A stretch of DNA of 64,000 nt from Rhododendron vialii (Eukaryota > Streptophyta > Magnoliopsida > Ericales > Ericaceae). A model generated the notes under the pieces. That model was not told where the DNA came from. It ran no database searches and was given only the letters and a program-made list of their open reading frames with translations. This document shows, piece by piece, positions 45,603 through 56,836 of this stretch; position 1 is the stretch's first letter, and the number at the start of each line of letters is the position of its first letter. Position numbers and translations under genes: made by a program. The stretch lies in the NCBI RefSeq assembly GCF_030253575.1, contig NC_080567.1:34315501-34379500 (forward strand), given 5' to 3'.

Positions 45603-46653
45603 CTAAAATGTGTTTACAAGATCTAAAACAAAACCACTTTCTAAAACTAGTCTAAAAGTTCCCACAGCTTCAACGTGTGAACGCATCCCATTTCCAGAGT
45701 AGATGCCTTGTTCACTTCCAGTCGATTTCCTTAGGCTGAGAAATCCCTGCATGATATTGGCAATGTGAATTGTAGTACCCGAATCAATCCACCAATCATT
45801 TTGATGAACATTGACAAAATTTGACTCATAACACACTAGAGACCAAAGATTACCTTTCTTTTTAAGCCAGTCCTTATACTTAGAGCAATCCTTCATGTGT
45901 CCTTTTTTCTTGCAGAAGAAACAAGCATCCTTCTTGCCATGACGCTTAAAAGATTGTTTTCCAATCTTCTTCAAATTTGGACCATTCTTGCCTTTCTTTC
46001 CTTGTTCAACTTTATGTGTCGCAAAATGAGCACTCTCTATATTCTCATGCTTCAACCTCTCGTCTTCTTGAACACACATGGTAAGAAGTTCATTGATGGA
46101 CCATTTTTCCTTATGTGTGTTGTAAGAAATTTTGAATGGTCCAAACTCAGCAGGAAGAGAATTGAGTATGAAATGAACAAGGAATGAGTCAGATATCTCA
46201 ATCTCCACGGACTTCAAGCGAGCCACGATGTCCCTCATTTCCATAATGTGTTCACGCACACTCCTAGAACTGTTATGTTTCATTCCTGATAACCTATTCA
46301 TCAAGTGCCTTATCAGAACTAACAAACTGCTCTTCAATAGCCTTCATGTAGTCATTTACCTTGTCGCATGACGGGATCGAGTTTCTGATGCTAGAACTGA
46401 TATGAGTCTTTATAAGCATCAAACTTAAGCGATTAGATCGCTCCCAACGATCATAGGCAACCCTAACCGCAATTGAACTCTCGTTCGTGGGCTTTGGTGG
46501 TTCATCCTCACGAATTGCCAAATCGAGATCCATACACCCTAATGCCAAAAGGACTTTGTCCTTCCACTCCGAAAAATTTTCACCACTTAAGAACGGAATA
46601 CGAGAAGACTCACTAGACATTAAAGAGGTAGTACCAACTGCAATATTAACCAA
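45603..46653 (-). mobile_element. Gag region of Ty1/copia element 2
   Basis: Copia gag with an N-terminal IPFLSGENFSEWKDKVLLAL segment, a central helical part, and a CCHC zinc knuckle (CFFCKKKGHMKDC). A protease-type segment (WWIDSGTTIHIAN) follows at its end. Confidence 0.8.
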
Positions 46654-48482
46654 GAATATGTATGAATATCAATGCTTTGAAGTAATAAACTTAATCTGAA
46701 CCAACCAATGTTAAATTCAGTAACAAATCTAAATCTTCCTGTGGGTAAAGATTGCAACATGCATTAGACTCGTTAATTTTTTATTTTTTTTTTAGTATAA
46801 GACTAGTAAGCAAACACTTAAAAGAAAAGATCTCATCCCTGTGGATTAAAGACATCTAAACTTTTATTGTCTAACTTACTATCTTAATCCAATTATGTAT
46901 AATTACTCCCCTGTGGGGCCAAGTAAAATTCATAACCACATAATTGCAATATGAAAATGCCAAAGTAAATAACTCAACATAAGTTTATTTTAAGATGCTG
47001 TGGCTATTCTTAAACTATAGATTTTGGCATTATTCATCAAAAGTAAACTAAGTCGCATGAAGTATAGTTTAACCAAAGTACATATGCATTAAATGAATAT
47101 GCCTTAATATCCAAGTTTTAATAAATATAATACATAAATACAATAATAAGATGACAAGTCATGTGAGCCACTCTTAATAAAATATAAAACTAACAGGCAG
47201 AGCCGCGAAACGTCTTAAAGAAAGCGGCCTAGTCCACGACTCAACCCAGACGGCATTCTACAATTTGGTATTCTGTTTTCAATAGCAGAATCTCGAGGTA
47301 ATCCATTCTTGTTTTAAAGCAGTTAATCCAACACATATCATCGTGGATGGGGCTTGGAATTGAAAGAGGGGTGCCGGCCGCAGTGGTCTTGGTTTCCATG
47401 CATCCTATATATCCAGATGGTTCACTTATTCAGCAATGCTCCGTCGCTTGTTGCAGCTCAACCCCTTTACAAACAGAACTTATGGCTATTTTACTGGCAA
47501 TCACCTGGGCACTGCACCGTAACTTTAACGTTATTTTTCTTTACTCTGATTGTTTAAATGCTACTCTCTTGCAGCTTGCGGGTCGGTCTAAATCCCATTA
47601 TGCCGACACTTTTTTGTTGCACAATCTTGGCCAAGAACTCTTGAAGTTAGATTTTTGAAGGATCCTAAAAACCAGTGGAGGTACCAAAAAATGCTAAAAA
47701 TTGGAAAAATACTGCAGGCGATAGCCAGCTGGATCAAAAATCAACCAAAAGGAAATATTGGGATTCCTTTGGGATATAGCCGTCTGGAGTCGCCCACTAA
47801 TCATAACAACTTTTGTTATATCTATAAATTTGGTGTTGTACTGCGATAAGTTCGAAATGGAAGATATATTCTATAGAAGGTTGAATGCAAAGACGCACAC
47901 CTATCCCATTGCCTAGCAAAACGGGTTTTGTTGTCCCATACTGCTTGTCCAGATGCAAGGGGGAACACCTTTTTGGACCGGAGTTGCTAGCCTACTACTG
48001 ACCCTCAGCTTTTGTTTGCATCTTTGTTTGCATATATTTGTTGTTGTTTGCCCATTTTGTTGCCCCTTGTAATCTGTAAACTGTAATCCTTTATCAATGC
48101 ATCTCTATTATGTTCAAAAAAAAAAAAAAAAATTGAAATCTTAGCCGGCAAATACATCCCTAGACAATTAATGTTCATTATTAGCCAAACCGAGAAATTA
48201 GATGAAATTAATCATCAGAATTACTGAATTAGTACTCATAATGGACTAAACATAACTGAAAAGGATTAATAAATTAACAATTAAGGCTGGCTAGTGAGTT
48301 ACTAGCTTTGATTCCACCACATATAAATTGGACAAGGAAAACTCAGAAACATCCATGGCCATAGCCAAAATTATGGACATGATCAGGATTTGTTGAAGAA
48401 CCAATATTGATTTGATAGGGTTTGGTCTCAACTGAATCAACCATTCCGATGACAGCGTTCGCTATGAAAAACTGCGAAGGAT

Positions 48483-49007
48483 TTATGCTTCCCTCCATGA
48501 AAAGCTTGTTCGCATGATCTTTGCATTTTTCTTGTGCTCCTCCATTGAATCCCTAAGTTGTTCAAGCTTATTTAAACCTAGCTCATCTATAGGTTTCTCC
48601 CCCCAATACTTCCTTTGCCTAACTAATTGCCTCTTGTGATCTAGGGTCTCACCCCTTTTTTTCTCGGTCTCTAATTGGTTGAGAAGTTGAGTGAGTTGTG
48701 AATTGAGATTGCTCACACCAGCGTTCCGGTGAGTCTCGATAAGGTGCCGCAAGGTGGAGTTTGGTGGAGGGCTTCGACTAAGGAATTGGTCGGTGATTGA
48801 GTCCACGTTAGGGTGACCAAAGGAAAATACTTTCCCTGCAGGAGAGTAAACTATGATAGCGATTTCAACGCCACAAAGCATGCAAAGTTCACTCGCCTTC
48901 TTGAACAGACCAGAACGTCGTTTCGAGAAGGTGACTTGTAAGTGGTTTTTTTTGTCTATTTTCGCGATTTTGATCTTTCGAGGACCCATGCTTGGCTTCT
49001 TTGCCAT
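48483..49007 (-). pseudogene. AGL62-like MADS paralogue, decaying
   Basis: Paralogue of 33254-33910: MADS domain (KIKIAKIDKKNHLQVTFSKR..CMLCGVEIAIIVYSPAG) and coiled coil are well kept, giving 174 residues before a stop. Relative to the paralogue, one base is missing just after the LEQLRDSMEEHKKN segment. The remaining 3' part is still recognisable out of frame (FGYGHGCF end, stop at 48343), so about 45 residues are lost. The TATAAATA box of the paralogue is mutated here, and a Mutator-like foldback sits about 520 bases upstream. A truncated protein with DNA-binding and dimerisation parts could still be made, so 'pseudogene' is a judgement. Homologous flanks on both sides show origin by segmental duplication. 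Confidence 0.75.
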
Positions 49008-49531
49008 GGCTAAAAACTGTTGAGCTAGAAAGGTTTATCTTCTTTTTTTCAGGTGTTGGAGATGATTCAAGGGTAAACATGGGCTAGTTATGGGGACTTT
49101 TACATTTACTCTTAAAGCTGGCCAAAATAATTGTCTGTTGAAATTTTATTTCCAATTTCTCTTTGTATATTATATATATAAATGCAGTGATTTAGGAGTT
49201 AGAAAATATTCTACTCTTAATGAGTGGATATGTGAAATTAATCTTCCATTAGTTGACATTATAGAAAGCGAGTTGACTTTGCATGTCAAAGTCAGTTGTT
49301 TAATCATAGATTTTCAATCATTCTGTTTGACTAGTAAAAAGAAAATGATTGAAAACTCTAAAAAGGCTCATAATTCAGGTAAACAATTTTATGTCTCTTT
49401 TTTTTTTTTTTTGGAAAATCATTAGTTTGTGAATTTAAAGGTTAATTATCTGCCTAGTGCCTGTAACGCCCAAGGATGAATGAATATTCATTAGTTTGTG
49501 AATGAATGTAATTCAGGTAAACAAATTTATG

Positions 49532-50897
49532 GGCTTTTTGACTTTTTGGTCCCCAAAATATTTCTGCCGTGTCATTTTGGTCCCCAATATTTCAATTGCT
49601 AACATTGCATCCCCAAAGTATCAATTTTGTCTTTTAATGGTCCCTGCGGCTCACGCCGTTCCTTCCCTCCATCAAAACCAAGGGCAAGCTTGGTATTTTC
49701 ACCCCCTCTCTCCCTCAAAACGGAGTCGTTTGGTTGGAATTTGGAAAGATTGATTTTTTTTCTTCCTTGGTTCTCTTAGGGTTCTCATTGAAAGCCTTAA
49801 AGTCAAAAAAATAATTATGACTCTTTAGGATAAAATGATCAAAAAATTAAGATCTTCGCACAGGTTCAAACAGATTGAAAATTTGAACACTTAATTTTTT
49901 CACTATATTTTTTAATGTATAAACAGCCTAAAAAAATCAAGTGTTTCAATTTTCAACCCGTTTGAACCGGTGCGAAGATCTTAATTTTCTGATCATTTTA
50001 TCCTAAATGGTCATAATTAATTTTTTGACTTTAAGGCTTTCAATGAGAACCTTAAGAGAACCATGGAAGAGAAAAATCAATCTTATATATTTTTAGGCTG
50101 TTTATATATCAAAAAATTAATTATGACCCTTTAGAATAAAATAATCAACAAATTAAGATTTTCGCATCGGTTCAAACAGGTTGAAAATTGAAACACTTGA
50201 TTTTTTAGGCTGTTTATATATTAAAAAATACGGTGAAAAAATTAAGAGTTCAAATTTTCAATCTGTTTGAACCTGTGCAAAGATTTTGATTTTTTGATCA
50301 TTTTATCCCAAAGAGTCATAATTATTTTTTTTGACTTTAAGGTTTTCAATGAGAACCCTAAGAGAACCATGGAAGAGAAAAATCAATCTTATATATTTTT
50401 AGGCTTTAAATTAATTATGACCCTTTAGAATAAAAAGATCAAAAAATTAAGATCTTCGCACTGGTTCAAACCGGTTGAAAATTGAAACACTTGATTTTTT
50501 AAGGCTGTTTATATATTAAAAAATATGGTGAAAAAATTAAGTGTTCCAATTTTCAATCTGTTTGAACCTGTGCGAAGATCTTAATTTTTTGATCATTTTA
50601 TCCTAAAGAGTCATAATTATTTTTTTGACTTTAAGGTTTTCAATAAGAACCCTAAGAGAACCATGAAGAAAAAAATCAATCTTTCCAAATTCCAACCAAA
50701 CGATATCGTTTTGAGGGAGAGAAGGGGTGAAATACCAAGCTTGCCCTTGGTTTTGACGGAGGGAAGGAACGGCGTGAGCCGCAAGGACCATTTAAAGACA
50801 AAATTGATACTTTGGGGATGCAATGTTAGCAATTGGAATATTGGGGACCAAAATGGCACGGCGGAAATAATTTGGGGACCAAAAAAGTCAAAAAGCC
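49532..50897. mobile_element. Mutator-like foldback element
   Basis: 1.37 kb. Both ends are inverted copies over several hundred bases (left GGCTTTTTGACTTTTTGGTC at 49532; right end its complement), including the ATGGTCCCTGCGGCTCACGC block at about 49638 and 50780. The interior is made of smaller nested palindromes of GATCTTCGCA...GGTTCAAAC...TGAAAATT units. A 10-bp direct repeat CAAATTTATG (49522-49531 and 50898-50907) flanks it; because the element begins G and ends C the duplication is 8-10 bp, fitting Mutator-like transposons. No transposase. It interrupts flank continuous in the paralogous MADS region. Confidence 0.85.
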
Positions 50898-50999
50898 CAA
50901 ATTTATGTTCTCCTGTTTTTTTGGAAAATCATTAGTTTGTGAATGAATATTGTAATAGTCATTGATAACAATATCGTAACACCTTGGACCAATTAATCT

Positions 51000-51832
51000 T
51001 TTCTAGAAACTTTAATTAACTACCTTGAATAATAGAGTGAGTGGATGACTACGTTCATGTAAATCTCAATCATATATGCATCCCTCGATTTCATAGTGGC
51101 GGAGTTAGAATTTTGGCTCAAGAGGGACCGACTTAATAGACATATTTTTATCTAAACATACACTTGTTATACTATAGAGTTTTTGTTTTCCAATGTAATA
51201 CATTTGTATATTGAAATTATTCTACCATAATGCTTATATGAATCCTTTTATTCTATTTCTATAGGTTACTACTACACTCACATACTTATGCTTTATTTAT
51301 GAAACAAAATGAGAAATAAAAATGTAAAATAACTTGGTTTTCATTAAATCAAACCAAAATTGTTAAGACTATAAGAAATTAATTAAGACACTAATAATTT
51401 CAAAATTACTCAAAATTATAAATCATATAAAGTTAATTTTAAAACCGCCTGACCCAATAGAGCTCATTTCCGGTATTACTTTTTTCTCTTATTTTCCACA
51501 TATTTACATTTTTTTTGTTACCGATTTTTTGAGGACTGTAATATTCGATACACCATTTTCTATTATTCTAGTTATATAGATTAAATATCTCAAATCCAAT
51601 GCCAAACTGCACAAGAATAGGCACCTGGCAATCAAACTCTCACACACTTTACTTATTTTTGTGTCTGGGCCAGTTTATATCGAGTTTTATCTTAGCTTTA
51701 ACATGGACCTTGCAAGTGGACATTGAGAATCTGATGCCCAAATTAGTCGATTCAATAGGCTTGGATATCTAAGTTCTCAAAATAGAGATTTCAAATTTTA
51801 ACCATAAGTTAGGACAACCAAGATACATAGTA
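51000..51832. other. Intergenic, old repeat scraps
   Basis: No gene. AT-rich. A line reading TAGTGGCGGAGTTAGAATTTT near 51095 is typical of old plant repeat debris. 51670-51780 resembles 5050-5160 (CCAGTTTATA...CTTTAA), a diffuse repeat also seen at 2235 and 9785. Confidence 0.4.
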
Positions 51833-51840
51833 CTACTAAT

Positions 51841-52290
51841 TAGGGCTGCAAACGATCCGAGCCGCTCGCGAGCGGCTCGGAGCTCGGCTCGATAACGGCT
51901 CGGCTCGGCTCGGTTCAAGACAAAAACGAGCCGAGCTCGAGCTCGAGTCCTGAGCTCGTTTCATAAACGAGCCGAGCTCGAGCTAGTCGAAACTCGGCTC
52001 GAATTGGCTCGCGAGCTCGATTATATAATATATTTATATATATATTTATATATATATATATATATTTTTACATATTTATATTTATTTATATATATATATT
52101 TATATATATTTGTTTCATAAACGAGCCGAACGAGCCGAGCTCGAGCTCCGAAAATACCTATCGAGCCGAGCTCGAGCTCGAGTTCTGCAGCTCGTCACGA
52201 GCTCGAGCCGAGCTCGAGCTCATTGTTTTTGAGGCGAGCCGAGCCCGAACATGCCGAAACTCGGCTCGGCTCGGCTCGATTGCACCCCTA
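51841..52290. mobile_element. hAT-type MITE (GAGCTCGAGCC-rich), copy 2
   Basis: 450 bp, nearly identical to 4557-4998; the only differences I see are the length of the TA runs and one base near CTCGAG(C/T)TCTGCAG. Perfect 8-bp duplication CTACTAAT (51833-51840 and 52291-52298), different from that of copy 1, so this is an independent insertion. Confidence 0.9.
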
Positions 52291-52298
52291 CTACTAAT

Positions 52299-53169
52299 CA
52301 AGACTAGCCCAACTCTTGACGTGGCCTATAGCGAATGCTGAAAATGTCATTTGCGGGTATTAATTATCAAAACACATCTTTGGCCGTCATTTTCCCATTT
52401 CTTAAAACCCAATGTTGCAACGGAAAATTTTGCAAGCCAGCTCCGCTTTTAGAGTTTGTCTCTTGCAGACCCTTTATATTGTACGGGGCCTAAGCATCCG
52501 GTGGATGACCAAATGGGCCGGCTTGTAAGACCCCCAAGTTGCAAAACCTCTACAACTTGTACTCTTACACTGTGGGCCTTTCGACGGGGATATTAACTCT
52601 TTATTGGGCCCTTTTGATAAGGGAAATTTTTGCTACCTAAAACCTTGGGGAAGGAGTTTTGCTTAGGCCTTTAAAGGCCGTAATTGCAGTCTGTAACCCA
52701 AAAATATGGGCCCAAAAAATTGGAAGCCCAAGACCACTGCAGATTATAAATATGGGCCCATAATCAGGATTTCATATGCCTAGGGGCCACAGCATATACA
52801 ACTCTGCCAATTATACCATGAACAACTCTTTATTATTAAGTCATATTTTGCATACAAAATCAGTGGGAGGCCAAACGTAAAGGTTTAAAAATAAAATAAA
52901 TAAAAATACAAGATAATTATGGGCTTTTTGTTTTCAAATAGGGGTGGCCCTGCCCCCATAAGCCACCCATAATTCCGTCTTCGGCATGGATCATGAGTTA
53001 AATAAAAGTAGTATGCGTAATTTTAGAAAGGCGAAATCTCATGTATATGCTCGCAAATCACACCAGAAGTTATGGTACCACGAGGAGTAACTGCATTTAA
53101 CCAAAATTTCCATGAGATAGTCATAGGTTAACATAATCAAGATGAAATATAGAAAACCAAGTAGTTGGA
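52299..53169. other. Intergenic, no gene seen
   Basis: Moderately GC-rich for this window, with repeated ATATGGGCCCA motifs (52706, 52751) but no reading frame or family I can name. Confidence 0.4.
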
Positions 53170-53398
53170 ACTTTTTGAAAGTTTCAAGGCTGTTTTTTTT
53201 TTTGTGGTTGTTTTGGTTTTAGGCTGTTGGGTTGTTTTGCTGCTTTCGTGCTTCTTGTGGTGCTGTTCGATTGGCTCCTTACTTTCCTTTGAGTGTGGTT
53301 CTCGGGTGACTTTTGTCATTGTGCCCATGATCATTTTAATCTTCGTTATCTTCTTCAAAAATTAATAAAATATTTTTTTTGCCGATGAAAAAAAAAAG
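53170..53398 (+). mobile_element. LINE 3' tail
   Basis: Ends CAAAAATTAATAAAATATTT followed by TTTTTGCCGATG and a run of A's, the typical end of plant L1 elements. Only the 3' non-coding end is present. Left boundary uncertain. Confidence 0.5.
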
Positions 53399-53688
53399 AT
53401 GTACTTAAAAAAGCAATATTATTACTAGAAAGCTTTCAAGCTAAAACACAACAACAAAAGAAAAGAAAGCACACGCAAAAGATCGAGTACGGTTGCTACT
53501 CGCAAAACAACGAACATGTAAAAACATTAAAAGAAAGCTAGATTGCAGCCAAAGACCGCAACCAAGCACCACCACAACAACAAAGCAAAAATCAAGAAAA
53601 AAAAAAAACCAAAAATGGCCAGACCAACGATTTAAACGACACAAAAACAAATTGGGGATGCTTTTATTTCAATCCATCAACGAACTGA

Positions 53689-54087
53689 TCAGGAGCTTGG
53701 ACCCTCCCCAAGATCAAACGATGAAGGATTCGCGGCCTCCTGCTCCTTGAGTCCAACCACTCTCTCCCTCACCTTCTCCCTAAGCTTCACCATTTTATCT
53801 CTCAGTTCCACAAGCTGTTCCAAACTGAGTTCCTTCATGGGAACCCTCAGCAAGGGATTCTTGTTCTTTTCAGCCTCACCCGCTTTGCGAAGCTCTTCGG
53901 CTCGCTTCTTTTCGACTTCCAGTGCATTTTTCGATGCAATAAGCTCGTTGTTTAGCTTATCGAGGTTATGCTCTCTTGCCTGATTGGAAACGCAAGATCG
54001 TCGCCTAAAAAAGATTAGTCCTATTTTGCGCGCATTTCTTATTTTCACCCTCCTGACGTTTTGACCGCCCACATTTTTCTTATCCAT
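53689..54087 (-). CDS. Miniature MADS-derived protein lacking most of the MADS core
   Basis: 132 residues, single exon. Begins MDKKN, then a reduced MADS start (RRVKIRNARKIGLIFFRRRS) and jumps at once to NQAREHNLDKLNNEL, which aligns with the region after the MADS domain in AGL62-like genes. About 60 residues are missing (KKASELCxLCGVE through HLIDAHR), including the MADS beta strands. The coiled coil is kept (ALEVEKKRAEELRK; PMKELSLEQLVELRDKMVKLRE) and the end is GEGPSS. The paralogue at 61184-61621 has nearly the same deletion and the same ends, so the form is inherited, not a fresh error. Retained frame and a TATAAATA box 76 bases upstream argue for expression. It could act as a dimerising inhibitor; that is inference. 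Confidence 0.7.
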   Translation of the reverse strand: MDKKNVGGQNVRRVKIRNARKIGLIFFRRRSCVSNQAREHNLDKLNNELIASKNALEVEKKRAEELRKAGEAEKNKNPLLRVPMKELSLEQLVELRDKMVKLREKVRERVVGLKEQEAANPSSFDLGEGPSS

Positions 54088-54162
54088 GGCTTAAAAATAA
54101 GTCTTCTACCAAACAAGAGAGACTCTGAGGAGGTGTGTGTCATTTTGAATAAAGAGAGGGGG

Positions 54163-54170
54163 TATTTATA
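54163..54170 (-). promoter_or_regulatory. TATA box of the miniature MADS gene at 53689-54087
   Basis: TATAAATA on the minus strand, 76 bases before the ATG, in a block (CCCCTATAAATA) that also occurs 75 bases before the ATG of the paralogue at 61184-61621. Confidence 0.65.
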
Positions 54171-54179
54171 GGGGTTTTC

Positions 54180-55188
54180 TCCTTGCTTTTGGGTCCCAAA
54201 TGAATTTGTTACGAATTAATGATTACCCAAATTTGCTGAGTAAGAATAGATTGTGAAAATCTGTATGCATTGAATTAGTAGCTATGTTTGGAGATTTTCG
54301 AAATCTCGTGTAAAGCACAACTAGGTTATGTGGTGGAACAATTTCATGCATTAATTCTGAGACAAGATCTTCTGTGTCGAAAATTTCTGTATCTCTCTGT
54401 CGAGGGGTAAATCACACAATTCAACGACTGAAAAACCCCTCGGCACAGAAATTTTCAGGACAGAGGAGATCAGACCCCCTTAATTCTCCTCGCTAGTAGC
54501 TATGCTTCTTGTATTTTTTCTTCTTCTCATACAATTGACATCAACTAACCAATTTTTTTTTTTTTTAACAGCGACATCAACTAACTTAAAATACAAATAA
54601 AATGTTCTTAAAGAAAATCATAAGAAAACATTAAGATCGAATTCAAAGGGTTTTCCACATAATAGTTTTAAAAAGAAAACTAATCGTTACGAGGATAGCA
54701 CGGTTAATCTTTTCTTTTAGGAGGAAAAAAAACGATAGGGCATTATAAAAAATAGATTTATTTATGGAAAATTAAATGCCTATATGTTTTATCCTATAAT
54801 GCTTGTTGCCATTACATCCCCTTATCCATGGAAAATTAATTCAAAAGCACAATCCAACTTACAATGATGAGCTAATGAACAAGAAAAACATCCTGCAAAT
54901 GACAATGACAATGACAACGACAACGACAACGACAATAACAATAACAGCAACGACACCAACAACAAAACAAATTAAGAAAGAGAATGTCGTAATCAGCATC
55001 TAATAACAAGCGACAAAAAGACAAATGTGGCTAGTATTAGCTGAATCTAAAGCAACATAGAGTACCATTTTATTTCATTTTAGATTGCCAACATAAGAGA
55101 CATATAAAAAAAAGAAAACAAAAGCTGTGGATAAAGGAACTTGTAACTAATTGGTGCTTATAAATCAGCACACATGCATCTAAGATAA
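54180..55188. other. Intergenic of the first MADS cassette
   Basis: No gene. 54896-54970 is an (ACA/ACG)n-type microsatellite. 54300-54480 contains a weak inverted repeat around CTGTGTCGAAAATTTCTGT and CACAGAAATTTTCAGGACAG. Confidence 0.4.
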
Positions 55189-56800
55189 TCAGTAAAACCC
55201 ACCACCAGAACCGGCGCCATCACCGCCACGTCCATAAGAACTTGTTTGTTGAGAAAATGGAAAAGCACCGCCGCGACTTCCACTGCCACTGCCAAAAGAA
55301 CTTGGTCGTGAAGGAAATGACAGAGCACCACCTTGTCCAAAAGAACTCGGCCCTGGAGGAACCGGAAAGATATTGCCATCATCGCCACGTCCAGAAGAAC
55401 TTGATTCGCCAGGAAATGGCAGAGTACCACTAATACTACTGATGCCTCCGAGAGAAGTACTAGGCCATGTGGAAAATGGCAGAGCACCATCACCACCTCC
55501 AAAAGAACTTGAACCCCTAGAAAATGGCAAAACACCACTGCCACCGCCTCTGGAAAAATCCTTCCCTATGGAAAATGGCAAGGCATCACCAACTCCAAAA
55601 GAATTCGGCCCTGTCGAAAATGTTGGAGTGCCACCACCTCCTCTAGAAAAATTTGGCCCTGTCGAAAATGACAGAGCACCACCAGAACTGCCACCTGCTC
55701 CAAAAGAATTTGGTCCTGTCGGAAATGACAGAGCGCCACCAGTACCACCACCACCTCGGAAAAGACGCGACCCTTTGAGAAATTGCGAAACACAAATACC
55801 ACGTTCTCCAAAAGAACTTGGACCAGGGGGGAAAGAGAAAACATCAGTACCACCTCCTCCTAAAGAACTCGTCCCTGCGCCAAATGGAAAAAAACTTTAA
55901 GAAGTCGACATGTTCAAAAATTTCAAGATAAGTATGAGTCCTTTTTGTATAATCTTGCTATTAAACCCATTGGTTAGACATTTTCATTCATTTTCTTAGA
56001 AACTGTTGATCACTTGCATGGTGTGATTCATGTATGCAATTAATTAAATAACGCTAAAACGGAGAAAATAATTAATCATCAGGAAATACAAGCACCTCCA
56101 CCTCCAAAAGAACCTGACCCTGCAAGAAATGGGAAAAGTTTAAAAATTGCATACCTCCAAAAATTCAACATAATTATGGTGCTTTTAAAGAACTAACGGA
56201 GAATTAATCGAATCAAGCACACGCACCTCCACCTCCAAAAGAACTCAATCCCTGCGAAAAGTTCGAAGGATTTTGTTGGTGCTCTTGCATGAACTTTTCA
56301 CTTTGCTTTTCCACGTTAGCCTTGAGCCCTTCCATGGCACCTTCCAACTCCATAAGCTCATCCAAGTTCAGCTCCTGAAGAGGAGCCTTCCACTGGCATT
56401 GACGATGGCTCCTGCTCAAAGCTATAGCATGGTCAAGCACAGTTGCACGCTGCCTCTCGACTTCTAACATAGCCTGTATGTTGGCCAGCTTGATATTGAG
56501 GTCATGAGCACAGGCGTTCCGATGAGCCTCCATGAGCTGGTTGGTGGGGCGGGATGGTGGAGGGGTCCCAGTCAGGAACCTGTTAGTGATTTCTTCCACA
56601 CTAGGGTGGCCAAAGGAGAAGACCTTATGGCCGGGTGAAAAAACGATGATCACCACCTCGACGCCACAAAGAATGGCTATCTCACTGGCCTTCTTGAAAA
56701 GGCCAGAACGACGTTTCGAAAAGGTTACTTGGAGGTTGCTTTCATTTTCTATCCTGGCCATGGCAATCCTTTGGCGACCCTTACTAGTCCTCCTTGGCAT
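55189..56800 (-). CDS. AGL62-like MADS protein with a long Phe-Gly repeat tail
   Basis: Exons 56800-56227, 56119-56096 (24 bp) and 55874-55189, GT-AG introns, all phase 1, giving 427 residues. MADS domain at residues 7-67 (QRIAMARIENESNLQVTFSK; ASEIAILCGVEVVIIVFSPG), then the AGL62-type FSFGHPSVEEITNRFL and a coiled coil at 95-172. From about 185 the protein is a disordered tail: GLSSFGGGG from exon 1, GSGSFGGGG from the microexon, then about twelve degenerate units such as GALSFPTGPNSFGAG and NIFPVPPGPSSFGQG. The final exon is open for 228 codons with no stop, which would be unlikely in unspliced junk. If the first intron is retained the protein ends at 195 residues (..GGGGACA). A TATAAATA box lies 115 bases upstream. 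The fusion of a type I MADS factor to FG-like repeats is not one I know from the family. Confidence 0.75.
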
Positions 56801-56836
56801 AGCTCTTTCCAGGGCTAGGGCGCCTATGAACTCACC

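Larger units (their letters stand above)
41770..47195 (-). mobile_element. Ty1/copia retrotransposon 2, nested in the LINE
   Basis: About 5.4 kb on the minus strand, with TG...CA outer ends and a perfect 5-bp duplication GGCAG (41765-41769 and 47196-47200). A 480-bp terminal repeat is recognisable at 41770-42249; at the other end only the outer 91 bp (47105-47195) is clearly matching, with 2 differences. A purine tract (AAGTGAGAGAA) borders the 3' LTR. Gag, integrase, reverse transcriptase and RNase H regions are present in copia order. The element is broken, with several breaks. The low divergence of the shared ends suggests it is still fairly young. Lineage not resolved. Confidence 0.9.
41581..48132 (+). 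mobile_element. L1-type LINE 3' fragment, interrupted by a Ty1/copia element
   Basis: The plus-strand LINE consists of 41581-41769 and 47196-48132, about 1.1 kb in total, ending in a 17-A tail (48116-48132). The 3' part encodes an L1-type RNase H domain (SSTPLQTELMAILLAITWAL; FLYSDCLNATLLQ), and the 5' part an end-of-RT segment (IATLWAIWKIIN). It is 5'-truncated and carries stop codons. It interrupts sequence continuous in the paralogous MADS flank (33030-33080): the left half of that flank is at 41544-41580 and the right half starts at 48133. Confidence 0.75.

Noticed and set aside
55373-55900. Pro-rich plus-strand frame of 175 codons (PPPPKEL repeats)
   Set aside because: Antisense of the FG tail of the gene at 55189-56800; no promoter or family support.
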